Source of the DNA: Lepisosteus oculatus
Lineage: Eukaryota; Chordata; Actinopteri; Semionotiformes; Lepisosteidae
NCBI RefSeq assembly: GCF_040954835.1
Contig: NC_090709.1
Span: 39,094,276 to 39,158,275, forward strand
Reading direction: 5' to 3'
DNA: 64,000 nt
Below the pieces are notes generated by a model. That model worked only from the letters and a program-made list of their open reading frames with translations. It did not search any database and was not told the DNA's origin. The position numbers and the translations under genes are program-made. This document shows, in pieces, positions 34,876 through 46,139 of the stretch; the stretch's first letter is position 1, and the number at the start of each line of letters is the position of its first letter.

Positions 34876-37553
34876 TAGCTTACACTTATATGGCGCTTTT
34901 CTGGACACTTCACTCAAAGTGCTTTACAGGTAATGGGGATCCCACTTCACCACCAGTGTGTACCCCACCTGGATGATGCTCCAGTCCTCTCACACACAGC
35001 AGCTCTCAGGGGGAGGAGAGCAGAGGGATGAGGCCAGTTCAGAGAGGGGGGTGATCAGGAGGCCATGATGGGTCAAGACCAGGGGGGTAATTGGGGCAGG
35101 ACGCTGGGGTAACACCCCTACTCTTCTCGAGAGACACCCCGGGATTGTTAATGACCACAGAGAGTCAGGACCTCGGTTTGACGTCTCATCCGAAGGACGG
35201 CGCCTGTTTACAGTCCAGTGTCCCCCGTCACTATACTGGGGCATCAGGACCCCCACAGACCGCAGGGTGAGAGCGCCCCCTGCTGGCCCCACTCACACCT
35301 CCTCCAGCAGCAGCCTCAGCTCTCCTCCCAGGAGTCTCCCCTCCAGGTACTGGCCAGGCTCCCCCTGCTGGGCTCCAGTGGGCTGTGAGCTGGGTGAGCG
35401 CCCCCTGCTGGCCCCACTCACACCTCTCCCAGGAGTCTCCCCTCCAGGTACTGGCCAGGCTCCCCCAGCTGGGCTCCAGTGGGCTGTGAGCTGGGTGAGC
35501 GCCCCCTGCTGGCCCCACTCACACCTCTCCCAGGAGTCTCCCCTCCAGGCACTGGCCAGGCTCCCCCTGCTGGGCCCCAGTGGTCTGTGAGCTGGGTGAG
35601 AGCGCCCCCTGCTGGCCCCACTCACCCCTCTCCCAGGAGTCTCCCCTCCAGGTACTGGCCGGGCTCCCCCTGCTGGGCTCCAGTGGGGCTGTGAGCTGGG
35701 AGCTGCAGGGTGACGTGGCTGCTGGCTGATTCATTCATTGCGCCTACAATCTGGATTCCTCACCCTCCCATGGGGACAGTGACAGCCTCGCTACCTCGTT
35801 AACTCGTTAACTCGTTACCTCGCTCCAGGGACGGGCAGTGACTTGCCTTGATGAGGGCCGGGGCGTGACGCACCTCCTGGCCCAGCCGGCCCCGGAGCGA
35901 CGTCACTTCCTGCAGCAGGCCGGCCACTTCCTGGGCGGCGCGGCCGGCCGCCGCCCGCCGGAGCCCCAGCAGGCGGTCCAGGTCGGAGTCCAGGCGGGAG
36001 CACAGCGCCCCCTTCTCCCCCTCCAGGAACTGCAGGAGCGCGTCCACCTGGCTCACGATGCCCGCCCTCAGGGCGGCGGCCGACTCCTGCGCGGGGCGGG
36101 AGGGGGTCAGCGCTGCGGCACTCTGGGAGATCGGCACGCTCACACTCGCACTCGCACTCTCACACTCTCACACTCTCACACTCTCACACTCTCACACTCT
36201 CACACTCGCACTCACACACTCGCACTCACGCACTCGCGCACTCGCGCACTCGCGCACTCACGCACTCGCGCACTCACGCACTCTCACACTCTCACACTCT
36301 CACACTCTCACACTCTCACACTCGCACTCTCACACTCTCACACTCTCGCACTCGCACTCTCGCACTCGCACTCTCGCACTCTCGCACTCTCGCACTCTCG
36401 CACTCTCACACTCTCACACTCGCACTCTCACACTCGCACTCTCACACTCGCACTCTCACACTCGCACTCTCACACTCACAGCGCTCCCCGCCTCTCACCT
36501 TCAGCTCCTGGATCTCCTTCTCCTTCTCGAGCTGAAAAGTCTCCACTCGCTCCTTCTGCTTCTCGAAGTCTCGCAGAGCCTCCAGGAAATTATCCTGCAA
36601 GAGACATAGTCTCTCTCTGTGTGAGGAGCGTCTCTGGGGTCTGTGTGAGGGTCTGGACTCCTCTCTCTGTGTGAGGAGCGTCTCTGGGGTCTGTGTGAGG
36701 GTCTGGACTCCTCTCTCTGTGTGAGGAGCGTCTCTGGGGTCTGTGTGAGGGTCTGGACTCCTCTCTCTGTGTGAGGAGCGTCTCTGGGGTCTGTGTGAGG
36801 GTCTGGACTCCTCTCTCTGTGTGAGGAGTGTCTCTGGGGTCTGTGTGAGGGTCTGGACTCCTCTCTCTGTGTGAGGAGTGTCTCTGGGGTCTGTGTGAGG
36901 GTCTGGACTCCTCTCTCTGTGTGAGGCGTGTCTCTGGGGTCTGGACTCGTCTCTCTCACCTCGCACTGTGTGAGGACCTCCTCCAGGGGCGCCAGGCTGT
37001 GAGTCTTGTGCTCCTTGGAGACGGCGCACACCACGCAGATGGCCACGCTCTCCTCCAGGCAGTACACTTTCAGGGGCTCGCTGTGGGTGGGGCACCCGCC
37101 CGCCCCTCCTCCTGCCCCTGCCCCCTCCCTCCCCCCGCCCCCGCCCTGCTGGCCTGCGCTCCTCTCCCCCGGCCCCTGCCCCTCCGCGGGGCCCGGGAGC
37201 GAGGCGGGCGCGGGCGCGGGCGGCGGCGGCCGGGCGGCGTCGCCCCCTGGTGCCGTCCGGCGGTACTGCAGGCCCAGCCCGCGGACCCGCTCCACGATCT
37301 TGGCCAGCAGCTTGTTGCTCTTCAGGGTGAACTGGGGGAAGATCTCGCGGCACAGCAGGCAGGTGTAGCCCCCCTCGCCCTCGCCCCCTCCTCCTCCTCC
37401 TCCTCCCTCTTTCCAGTAGTCCAGGATGCACTGGCGGCAGTAGTTGTGCTCGCAGTCCAGCCGGACCGGGTCGGAGAAGAGGGCGGAGCACAGCGGGCAC
37501 GTCACCTCACTGGCCAGGCTCTGGGCCAGCCCCGCCTCCTCCAGTGATGTCAT
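32462..37553 (-). CDS. TRIM-family E3 ligase (RING, B-box 2, coiled coil, B30.2)
   Basis: Six coding exons (minus): 36960-37553, 36499-36594 (96 nt), 35847-36086 (240 nt), 34781-34803 (23 nt), 34541-34656 (116 nt), 32462-32988; 531 aa. The 96/about 231/23/116-nt pattern is the classic C-IV TRIM layout. RING: CPLCSALFSDPVRLDCEH, CRQC, CLLC. B-box 2: CPTHSEPLKVYC, ICVVC, KEHKTH. Between them is an unusual Gly/Pro/Ala-rich linker of about 70 residues. The coiled coil is LQFLEGEKGALCSRL and following. B30.2 has LDPATANPFLSL, HYWEVDVGDR and FLDCEGGQLSFYDADR. The exon 3 donor is GC (AAG/GCAAGT). A start at 37577 is also open. Likely substrate recognition through B30.2 in innate immunity; I cannot assign an orthologue. 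Confidence 0.93.
33055..33475 (+). repeat. 121-bp family, about 3.5 copies (TRIM intron 5)
   Basis: Same unit as at 2685, plus strand, antisense to the TRIM gene. Confidence 0.9.
33735..34265 (-). repeat. 41-bp minisatellite (GTCTGTTACAGTAGGAGCTC family)
   Basis: About 12 units in TRIM intron 5. The same family, in the same sense relative to its gene, fills class I A intron 5 at 44100-45405. Confidence 0.9.
34835..35715 (-). mobile_element. 5S rRNA-derived SINE-like element with four tandem heads
   Basis: On the minus strand the head reads CACCCTGCAGC ... GCCCAGCAGGGGGAGCC ... CCAGTACCTGGAGGGGAGAC TCCTGGGAG, matching the 5S rRNA internal promoter region (GCTAAGCAGGGTCGGGCCTG, GTACTTGGATGGGAGACCGC). 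The head is repeated about four times with a 105-bp period. A body follows (CCTTCGGATGAGACGTCAAA, GGTCTTGACCCATC) and an (ATT)n/(AAT)n tail near 34840-34870. It lies in TRIM intron 3. Confidence 0.7.
36140..36480. repeat. CACTCT/CACTCG hexamer microsatellite
   Basis: Runs of CACTCT, CACTCG and CGCACT in TRIM intron 2. Confidence 0.9.
36610..36950 (+). repeat. 52-bp family in TRIM intron 1
   Basis: About 6 units of GGTCTGGACTCCTCTCTCTG. Here the family is antisense to its host gene, unlike in slc39a7 and agpat1. Confidence 0.9.
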
Positions 37554-37574
37554 CCCCACTTCTGTACACCTGAA

Positions 37575-37985
37575 CACGGCACTGAGAGAGAGAGGGGTTC
37601 ACACACACACTGACTGGACACTCCAGTACATGAACACGGCACTGAGAGAGAGAGGGGTTCATACACACACACTGACTGGACACTCCAGTACATGAACACT
37701 GCACTGAGAGAGAGAGGGGTTCATACAGACACACTGACTGGACACTCCAGTACATGAACACTGCACTGAGAGAGAGAGGGGTTCATACACACACACTGAC
37801 TGGACACTCCAGTACATGAACACTGCACTGAGAGAGAGAGGGGTTCATACACACACACTGACTGGACACTCCAGTACATGAACACTGCACTGAGAGAGAG
37901 AGGGGTTCATACAGACACACTGACTGGACACTCCAGTACATGAACACTGCACTGAGAGAGAGAGGGGTTAATACAGACAGGACTC
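37575..37985 (-). repeat. 62-bp minisatellite at the acceptor of TRIM coding exon 1
   Basis: About 6.5 units. The real exon start after CTCTCTCTCTCAG is TGCCGTGTTCAGGTGTACAG; the unit's TGCAGTGTTCATGTACTGG is a close relative. Sense orientation. Confidence 0.88.
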
Positions 37986-37994
37986 AGCTGGAAA

Positions 37995-38190
37995 GAACAA
38001 CAGAGAGCCCCTCAGTCATAAACACACACAACAGGACAGGAGACACAGTGAGAGAGAGGAGATCACAGGGAGCCCCTCAGTCATAAGCACACACAGCAGG
38101 ACAGGAGACACAGTGAGAGAGAGAGGAGAGCACAGGGAGCCCCTCAGTCATAAACACACACAGCAGGACGGGAGACACAGCGAGGGAGAG
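37995..38190. repeat. About 61-bp repeat, 3 copies
   Basis: GGAGCCCCTCAGTCATAAAC with ACACACAGCAGGACAGGAGA, upstream of the TRIM coding exon. Confidence 0.8.
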
Positions 38191-38254
38191 GAGCTGTATG
38201 AATGAATTCAGAAGCCAGAAGGAGGACACATCGAGAGCTCGGTGTAAAACTCAC

Positions 38255-38420
38255 CTCTCTGCGTCCTGCCTGAGCGCTCTCTCTCTGCAGTGACACCAGC
38301 GTGTGAGCTGACTTCCTGTGACTCTGCCCCCTCTCTCAGAGGGCGTGAATGAACTTCCTCCTCCTCCTCCTCCTGGCGGCTCTGCGGAGTCCGGTCACCA
38401 GCTTCATCTCCGGACCTGTC
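38255..38420 (-). promoter_or_regulatory. Probable TRIM non-coding first exon and promoter
   Basis: On the minus strand a donor (GCAGAGAG then GTGAGTTTTACACC) ends a possible 5' UTR exon at 38255. ETS-type ACTTCCTG sites are nearby. Start site not determined. Confidence 0.35.
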
Positions 38421-38539
38421 AGGCTGAGCCGGCGCTCCAAGCCCACCAGCTGACGTCCAGTTTAGGGGTGAAGAGATCGTTTAGGGGTTCACCGACTGTC
38501 AGAGGAGAAGCAGCTTATTTACAGATGCAGGAGTCGACA

Positions 38540-39305
38540 TGCAGCCTGCACTGACAACACTGCACTGACAACACTGCACTGACAACACTGCACTGACAAC
38601 ACTGTACTGACAACACTGTACTGACAACACTGCACTGACAACACTGCACTGCAACACTGCACTGACAACACTGCACTGACAACACTGCACTGACAACACT
38701 GTACTGCAACACTGCACTGCAACACTGCACTGACAACACTGCACTGACAACACTGCACTGCAACACTGCACTGACAACACTGCACTGACAACACTGCACT
38801 GACAACACTGTACTGACAACACTGCACTGACAACACTGCACTGCAACACTGCACTGACAACACCGCACTGACAACACTGCACTGACAACACTGCACTGCA
38901 ACACTGCACTGACAACACTGCACTGACAACACTGCACTGACAACACTGTACTGCAACACTGCACTGCAACACTGCACTGACAACACTGCACTGACAACAC
39001 TGTACTGACAACACTGCACTGACAACACTGCACTGCAACACTGCACTGACAACACTGCACTGACAACACTGCACTGCAACACTGCACTGACAACACTGCA
39101 CTGACAACACTGCACTGACAACACTGTACTGCAACACTGCACTGACAACACTGTACTGCAACACTGCACTGACAACACTGCACTGCAACACTGCACTGAC
39201 AACACTGCACTGACAACACTGCACTGCAACACTGCACTGACAATACTGCACTGACACACTGCACTGACAACACCGCACTGCAACACTGCACTGACAACAC
39301 TGCAC
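38540..39305. repeat. CACTGACAACACTG array (about 14/20-bp units)
   Basis: Mixture of CACTGACAACACTG and CACTGCAACACTG units. The long Cys/Val/Ser ORFs on the minus strand are artefacts. Lies between the TRIM and class I A promoters. Confidence 0.9.
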
Positions 39306-39662
39306 AAAGAGCCGAGACACAGCACTCACTCTCCACACGGGGGCGTCTCTTTGGAAACTCTGGCCGAGGGGGACAGCGCCCCCTGGCGGCCCAGCAGGAG
39401 TCCTGCAGCGCGCTGGTTCGCTGCTTCTGCCTGGAGGTGTGAGACCCCGGCGCTGGGCTGGGCCGGGCCGGGCCGGGTCGAGGGCAGAACCGGGTCTCCC
39501 TCGGGTCCGGGGGCAGCCAATAACCCCCCCAACACCCTCGCCCAGGCGACAGCACTGCCTAGCAACCGTCGCCAGGCAGCGCGAGGGGGCGGGTGGAGCA
39601 GCCGGTTCTGCCGGATTCCCGGGACGCCGCAGCGCCGCAGTCTGAGTCCGGGCGCTGGGGCG

Positions 39663-42600
39663 ATGGCGGTTCTCGAGGTGCTGCTGCTGCTGCTCTCCTG
39701 CGGGGCCGCGGGGTCAGGGGCCGGTGAGTCACGGGCTGGGCGCCGTCTGGGGGGGGGCTCTGGGGAGCGCCGGCGGAGGGCGGGGTACGATTCTGTCCGC
39801 GGCTGACATCCCGTCTCCTTTCCTGGCTCCTCCGTATCGAACCGGCCAGGCTATGCGTGTCGGGGCTTCAACAGTGGGGCGCAGTTCGCTTGTTCCCCAC
39901 CCCCACCCCCCTCTGTGTACAGAAGAGCCTCCTGTCCTGACTGGAGGAGCTCACCCAGCTGTGTCTGGAGAGAAGCCAGGGTATCGGCTTCAACAGCAGG
40001 GATGAGCAGCCTGTTCCCCACCCCCACCCCCCTCTGTGTACAGAAGAGCCTCCTGTCCTGACTGGAGGAGCTCACCCAGCTGTGTCTGGAGAGAAGCCAG
40101 GGTATCGGCTTCAACCACAGGGCTGGGCAGCCTGTTCCCCACCCCCACCCCCCTCTGTGTACAGAAGAGCCTCCTGTCCTGACTGGAGGAGCTCACCCAG
40201 CTGTGTCTGGAGAGAACCCAGGGTATCGGCTTCAACCACAGGGCTGGGCAGCCTGTTCCCCACCCCCACCCCCCTCTGTGTACAGAAGAGCCTCCTGTCC
40301 TGACTGGAGGAGCTCACCCAGCTGTGTCTGGAGAGAAGCCAGGGTATCGGCTTCAACCACAGGGCTGGGCAGCCTGTTCCCCACCCCCACCCCCCTCCGT
40401 GTACAGCCACCGCTGGCAGCATTTGTTTTTAGTTTTTCCAGTGGGTTTTCAGTTCCGATTCCAGTGACATTCAGGAGCGAGAGAGACTGACAAACCCCGG
40501 ACGACCTGAAATAAAACCCCAAACGTGCGAGGGGAATCGAAACGCAAATCCTCCCGCAGAGCTCCTGTTGAGACAAGCCAGGCTCCAGCTCTCCCATGAC
40601 AGAGGGGGGAGCAGGAAATAGTCACCTGCTTCACAGGAACGTCTCAGGAATGTGTTTACTCCGATCGGCACACATTCCTGACACACTTCCTGGTTCTCCA
40701 CGGGTTTAAAACTCATATCTAATATTCGAGATGCATATTTGTTTTTCTTCCGGTTTGTGGCTCAATGTGCAGTTACTGAAATGTCCTGGAGCGTCCAGTC
40801 AGTGTGTGTCTGTATGAACCCCTCTCTCTCTCAGTGCAGTGTTCATGTACTGGAGTGTCCAGTCAGTGTGTGTGTATGAACCCCTCTCTCTCTCAGTGCA
40901 GTGTTCATGTACTGGAGTGTCCAGTCAGTGTGTGTGTATGAACCCCTCTCTCTCTCAGTGCAGTGTTCATGTACTGGAGTGTCCAGTCAGTGTGTGTGTA
41001 TGAACCCCTCTCTCTCTCAGTGCAGTGTTCATGTACTGGAGTGTCCAGTCAGTGTGTGTGTGTGAACCCCTCTCTCTCTCAGTGCAGTGTTCATGTACTG
41101 GAGTGTCCAGTCAGTGTGTGTGTGTGAACCCCTCTCTCTCTCAGTGCAGTGTTCATGTACTGGAGTGTCCAGTCAGTGTGTGTGTGAACCCCTCTCTCTC
41201 TCAGTGCAGTGTTCATGTACTGGAGTGTCCAGTCAGTGTGTGTGTATGAACCCCTCTCTCTCTCAGTGCAGTGTTCATGTACTGGAGTGTCCAGTCAGTG
41301 TGTGTGTATGAACCCCTCTCTCTCTCAGTGCAGTGTTCATGTACTGGAGTGTCCAGTCAGTGTGTGTGTATTAACCCCTCTCTCTCTCAGTGCAGTGTTC
41401 ATGTACTGGAGTGTCCAGTCAGTGTGTGTGTATTAACCCCTCTCTCTCTCAGTGCAGTGTTCATGTACTGGAGTGTCCAGTCAGTGTGTGTGTATGAACC
41501 CCTCTCTCTCTCAGTGCAGTGTTCATGTACTGGAGTGTCCAGTCAGTGTGTGTGTATGAACCCCTCTCTCTCTCAGTGCAGTGTTCATGTACTGGAGTGT
41601 CCAGTCAGTGTGTGTGTATTAACCCCCCTCTCTCTCTCTGTTCCAGAGAGACACTCCCTGCACTATATATACACTGCCCTCTCCAAGCCTGTAGATGGCA
41701 TCCCTGAGTTCACAGCTATGGGGGTGCTGAACGACAGGCGGATCGATTACTATGACAACTGGATCATGCAGAAGATTCCCAAGCAGAGCTGGATGAAGAC
41801 AAACATGCCTCAGGAATACTGGGAGAAGGGAACCCAGTCCAGGAAGAGCAAGGAGCAGTGGTTCAAAGTCAACGTTGGGATTCTGATGGACCGGATGAGA
41901 CAGAACAACTCTGGTGAGCTGGACATCATGTGTCTCCTGTCCTGAAGTCTGTGTAGCTCCTCCTGTGTCTGTATGAACCCCTCTCTCTCTCAGGGCAGTG
42001 TGTGTATGAACCCCTCTCTCTTTCTCAGGGCAGTGTGTGTATGAACCCCTCTTTCTCTCTCAGGGCAGTGTGTGTGTGAACCCGTCTCTCTCTCTCAGGG
42101 CAGTGTGTGTGTGAACCCGTCTCTCTCTCTCAGGGCAGTGTGTGTGTGAACCCGTCTCTCTCTCTCAGGGCAGTGTGTGTGTGAACCTGTCTCTCTCTCT
42201 CTCTCAGATCTCCATATTCTCCAGTGGATGCACGGCTGTGAAATCGAGGTGCAGCCTGGCTCTGAACCCCAGTTCCTGAGGGGCTACGATCAGTACAGCT
42301 ACGATGGGCGGGACTTCCTGTCTTTCGATGAGTCCAAAATGCAGTGGGTGGCGCCGGTCCGGCCCGCTGAGCCCACGAAGCACAAGTGGGACCGCGAGCA
42401 GATTCTGAACCAGTACACCAAGGGCTACCTGGAGAGGGAGTGTGTGGACTGGTTGACCAAGTTCCTGGGGTTCGGAGAGCAGCAGATCAAGAAGTCTGGT
42501 CAGTGTGCTGGACAGTGTGTGGTCCTTACTGGACAGTGTGGTCAGTGTGCTGGACAGAGTGTGGTCCTTACTGGACAGAGTGTGGTCAGTGTGCTGGACA

Positions 42601-45600
42601 GAGTGTGGTCCTTACTGGACAGAGTGTGGTCAGTGTGCTGGACAGTGTGGTCAGTGCACCAGTGTGTGGTCATTACTGGACTGTGAGGTCAGTGCACCAT
42701 TGTGTGGTCAATGTGCTGGGCAGTGTGGTCAGTGCACCAGTGTGTGGTCAGTGTGCTGGAATGTGTGGTCAGTGTGCTGGAATGTGTGGTCAGTGCACCA
42801 GTGTGTGGTCAATGTGCTGGGCAGTGTGGACAGTGCACCAGTGTGTGGTCAGTGTGGTCAGGGTCAGGAGTGTGTGGTCAGTGTGCTGGAATGTGTGGTC
42901 AGGGTCAGGAGTATGTGGACAGTGCTGGTCAGTGTGGACAGCGTGTGTCCAGTACACAGAGCCAGACAGATCAGAAAGTGTTTGGTCGGTAGTGAGTGCT
43001 GACTGTGGACAGTGTCCAGTCGGTCAGTGGCTGTGCCTGCAGTAACACTCTCCTCCCCCACCTGTCTCAGTTCCCCCTGATGTCCACATGTTTGCCAAGA
43101 GGTCACTGACCCCCGGCCAGCTCACGCTGACCTGCCTGGCCACGGGCTTCTACCCCCCCGACGTCCAGGTGGACCTCTACCGGGACGGGGTCATGCTGCT
43201 GGAGAAGGACAGGGTGCTGTCCAGTGGGGTCAGGCCCAACGGCGCTGAGGAAGACACCTACCAGCTGAGGAAGAGTCTGGAGATCCGGGAGACGGACAAG
43301 AGGAGCTACAGCTGTGAGGTCAAACACAGCAGCCTGAAAGAGCCTGTCGTCAGGCAGTGGGGTAAGGACCTGTCTGTCCCTCTGCCAGTCTGTCTCTCTG
43401 CCAGTGAGGTAAAGACCCTGTCCTGACCCGTCTGTCTCTCTGCCAGTGAGGTAAAGACCCTGTCCTGACCTGTCTGTCTCTCTGCCAGTGAGGTAAAGAC
43501 CCTTCCTGACCCGTCTGTCTCTCTGCCAGTAAGGTAAAGACCCTGTCCTGACCCGTCTGTCTCTCTGCCAGTGAGGTAAAGACCCTGTCCTGACCTGTCT
43601 GTCTCTCTGCCAGTGAGGTAAAGACCCTGTCCTGACCTGTCTGTCTCTCTGCCAGTGAGGTAAAGACCCTTCCTGACCTGTCTGTCTCTCTGCCAGTAAG
43701 GTAAAGACCCTGTCCTGACCTGTCTGTCTCTCTGCCAGTAAGGTAAAGACCCTTCCTGACCCGTCTGTCTCTCTGCCAGTGAGGTAAAGACCCTGTCCTG
43801 ACCTGTCTGTCTCTCTGCCAGTGAGGTAAAGACCCTGTCCTGACCTGTCTGTCTCTCTGCCAGTAAAGTAAAGACCCTGTCCTGACCCGTCTGTCTCTCT
43901 GCCTGCCTGTCTGTCTCTCAGGGGGCTCACCGTGGGGCTGTGACAGCGCCGGCGACAGTGCCTCCGCAGCGGTCATCTTGGGGCTCGCCGCGGCTCTGCT
44001 CGTCTTGCTGGGCGGGGCGCTAGTGCTGCTCGTCTTGCACAGGAAGGGCACGCTGGGTAAGACCGCCTGTCCTGCCTGTTCCACACTCCCGCCACCTTGT
44101 GTGTCCAGTAGACCAGTCTGTTACAGTAGGAGCTCCAGTCCCAGTGCAGTAGAACAGTCTGTTACAATAGGAGCTCCAGTCCCAGTGCAGTAGACCAGTC
44201 TGTTACAGTAGGAGCTCCAGTCCCAGTACAGTAGAACAGTCTGTTACAGTAGGATCCAGTCCCAGTGCAGTAGACCAGTCTGTTACAGTAGGAGCTCCAG
44301 TCCCAGTCCAGTAGACCAGTCCTGTTACAATAGGAGCTCCAGTCCCAGTGCAGTAGACCAGTCTGTTACAGTAGGAGCTCCAGTCCCAGTCCAGTAGACC
44401 AGTCCTGTTACAATAGGAGCTCCAGTCCCAGTGCAGTAGAGCAGTCTGTTACAGTAGGAGCTCCAGTCCCAGTGCAGTAGAGCAGTCTGTTACAGTAGGA
44501 GCTCCAGTCCCAGTCCAGTAGACCAGTCTGTTACAATAGGAGCTCCAGTCCCAGTAGTCCCAGTAGACCAGTCTGTTACAATAGGAGCTCCAGTCCCAGT
44601 GCAGTAGACCAGTCTGTTACAATAGGAGCTCCAGTCCCAGTGCAGTAGAGCAGTCTGTTACAGTAGGAGCTCCAGTCCCAGTGCAGTAGACCAGTCTGTT
44701 ACAGTAGGAGCTCCAGTCCCAGTGCAGTAGAGCAGTCTGTTACAGTAGGAGCTCCAGTCCCAGTCCAGTAGACCAGTCTGTTACAATAGGAGCTCCAGTC
44801 CCAGTAGTCCCAGTAGACCAGTCTGTTACAATAGGAGCTCCAGTCCCAGTGCAGTAGACCAGTCTGTTACAGTAGGAGCTCCAGTCCCAGTCCAGTAGAC
44901 CAGTCCTGTTACAATAGGAGCTCCAGTCCCAGTGCAGTAGAGCAGTCTGTTACAGTAGGAGCTCCAGTCCCAGTGCAGTAGAGCAGTCTGTTACAGTAGG
45001 AGCTCCAGTCCCAGTCCAGTAGACCAGTCTGTTACAATAGGAGCTCCAGTCCCAGTAGTCCCAGTAGACCAGTCTGTTACAATAGGAGCTCCAGTCCCAG
45101 TGCAGTAGACCAGTCTGTTACAATAGGAGCTCCAGTCCCAGTGCAGTAGAGCAGTCTGTTACAGTAGGAGCTCCAGTCCCAGTGCAGTAGACCAGTCTGT
45201 TACAGTAGGAGCTCCAGTCCCAGTGCAGTAGAGCAGTCTGTTACAGTAGGAGCTCCAGTCCCAGTCCAGTAGACCAGTCTGTTACAATAGGAGCTCCAGT
45301 CCCAGTACAGTAGACCAGTCTGTTACAGTAGGAGCTCCAGTCCCAGTAGAACAGTCTGTTACAATAGGAGCTCCAGTCCCAGTAGTCCCAGTAGACCAGT
45401 CCTGCAGGGGAAGATGGAATGGAGATGCAGTCTAGTAACAGGAACCCAATTCTCTCTCTTCCTGACAGCTCTGTCGGCAAAGTACAATCTGGTCAACGTC
45501 AAAGACACCCAGACCAAAGGTCACGAGGTCAGCGGGCCTGCGGTCAGCGTCAGTGGGCCTGCGGTCAGTGGGCCTGCGGTCAGCGTCAGTGGGCCTGCGG

Positions 45601-46130
45601 TCAGCGTGCCTGTGGTCAACGTCAGTGGGCCTGCGGTCAGTGGCCCTGTGGTCAGTGGGCCTGTGGTTGGCGTCAGTGGCCCTGCGGTCAGTGGGCCTGT
45701 GGTCAGTGGGCCTGTGGTCAGCGTCAGTGGCCCAGCGGTCAGCGGGCCTGCGGTCAGCGCCAGCACAGAGAGTGGGCTGCAGGCCAGGGCCAGCTTCGGT
45801 CTGGTCCCGGGTCAAGGTCATTCGCCGGTCAGCTCGGAGAGCAGCGCTCACCCTGCGTGTCCTGTCCCCGCGGGGGGCTCGACTCGGGGGACGCAGTCCC
45901 CCTGTCCCCCAGGCACCCCGGAGGCGCAGTCCCCCTGTCCCCCAGGCACCCCGGGGGGCTCGACTCGGGGGGCGCAGTCCCCCTGTCCCCCAGGCACCCC
46001 GGAGGCGCAGTCCCCCTGTCCCCCAGGCACCCCGGGGGGCTCGACTCGGGGGGAGTCCCCCTGTCCCCCAGGCACCCCGGGGAGCCCAGTGGAGCGTCAG
46101 CCCCTGCTGCCCTCCAGGGGTGAGCCCTGA
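39663..46130 (+). CDS. MHC class I heavy chain, gene A
   Basis: Presents peptides to T cells with beta-2-microglobulin at the cell surface. Exons (plus): 39663-39723 leader [17 protein letters not shown]; 41647-41913 alpha1; 42208-42498 alpha2; 43071-43361 alpha3; 43922-44056 transmembrane; 45469-46130 tail. All junctions are phase 1; 568 aa if the last exon is read to its stop. Alpha1 keeps YIYT, the Tyr59 equivalent (EYW) and an Asn-Asn-Ser sequon at its end. Alpha2 has paired Cys ([14 protein letters not shown]) and the peptide-anchor run TKHKW plus Tyr159; the Tyr171 equivalent is Phe. Alpha3 is an Ig C1 domain ([19 protein letters not shown]). These features suggest a classical type. The tail, after [16 protein letters not shown], is two in-frame repeat blocks and may instead be spliced at 45533. 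Confidence 0.92.
39885..40408 (+). repeat. 121-bp family, about 4.3 copies (class I A intron 1)
   Basis: Same unit as at 2685, here in sense with the host gene; plus strand as everywhere. Confidence 0.9.
40785..41646 (+). repeat. 62-bp minisatellite at the acceptor of class I A alpha1
   Basis: About 14 units ending in CCCCCCTCTCTCTCTCTGTT CCAG, the alpha1 acceptor. Sense orientation. Confidence 0.92.
41960..42207 (+). repeat. About 37-bp CTCTCTCAGGGCAGTGTGTG array (class I A intron 2)
   Basis: About 6 units; the last CTCTCTCTCAG is the alpha2 acceptor. The homologous intron of gene B (57870-58610) has about 20 units, so the array length differs between the paralogues. Confidence 0.88.
42499..42960 (+). 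repeat. Degenerate GTCAGTGTGCTGG array after class I A alpha2
   Basis: The alpha2 donor is GTCAGTGTGCTGGACAGTGT, and the intron is made of variants of it (GTGGTCAGTGTGCTGG, GTGGTCAGTGCACCAG). Mirrored at 57120-57574 in gene B. Confidence 0.85.
43345..43915 (+). repeat. About 42-46-bp array copying the alpha3 exon end and donor, about 12 copies
   Basis: The real edge is GGCAGTGGG then GTAAGGACCTGTCTGTCC. Units read GCCAGTGAG then GTAAAGACCCTGTCCTGACC, preceded by CTGTCTGTCTCTCTGCCAG. So each unit has an acceptor-like tract, a few exon-end bases and a donor. The last tract is the real transmembrane-exon acceptor. Confidence 0.88.
44100..45408 (+). repeat. 41-bp minisatellite in class I A intron 5, about 31 copies
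   Basis: Units of AGACCAGTCTGTTACAGTAG and GAGCTCCAGTCCCAGTGCAG. Higher-order structure: a block around 44430-44830 is repeated around 44930-45290. Confidence 0.92.
45528..46090 (+). repeat. Two in-frame coding repeat blocks in the class I A tail
   Basis: Block 1 (45528-45760): GTCAGCGTCAGTGGGCCTGC units encoding [11 protein letters not shown]. Block 2 (45865-46085): units encoding [19 protein letters not shown]. All lengths keep the frame and the exon ends [13 protein letters not shown], stop. Confidence 0.8.
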
Positions 46131-46139
46131 GCCGGCCAT

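Noticed and set aside
35290-35700. Possible extra TRIM exon reading YLEGRLLGGELRLLLEE
   Set aside because: It is the 5S rRNA-like head of a SINE-like element. The true exon 4 (23 nt, 34781-34803) was found with correct phases.
39558-39566. X1-box-like CCTAGCAAC upstream of class I A
   Set aside because: The X2 and Y boxes are not present at the right spacing and orientation, so an SXY module cannot be claimed.
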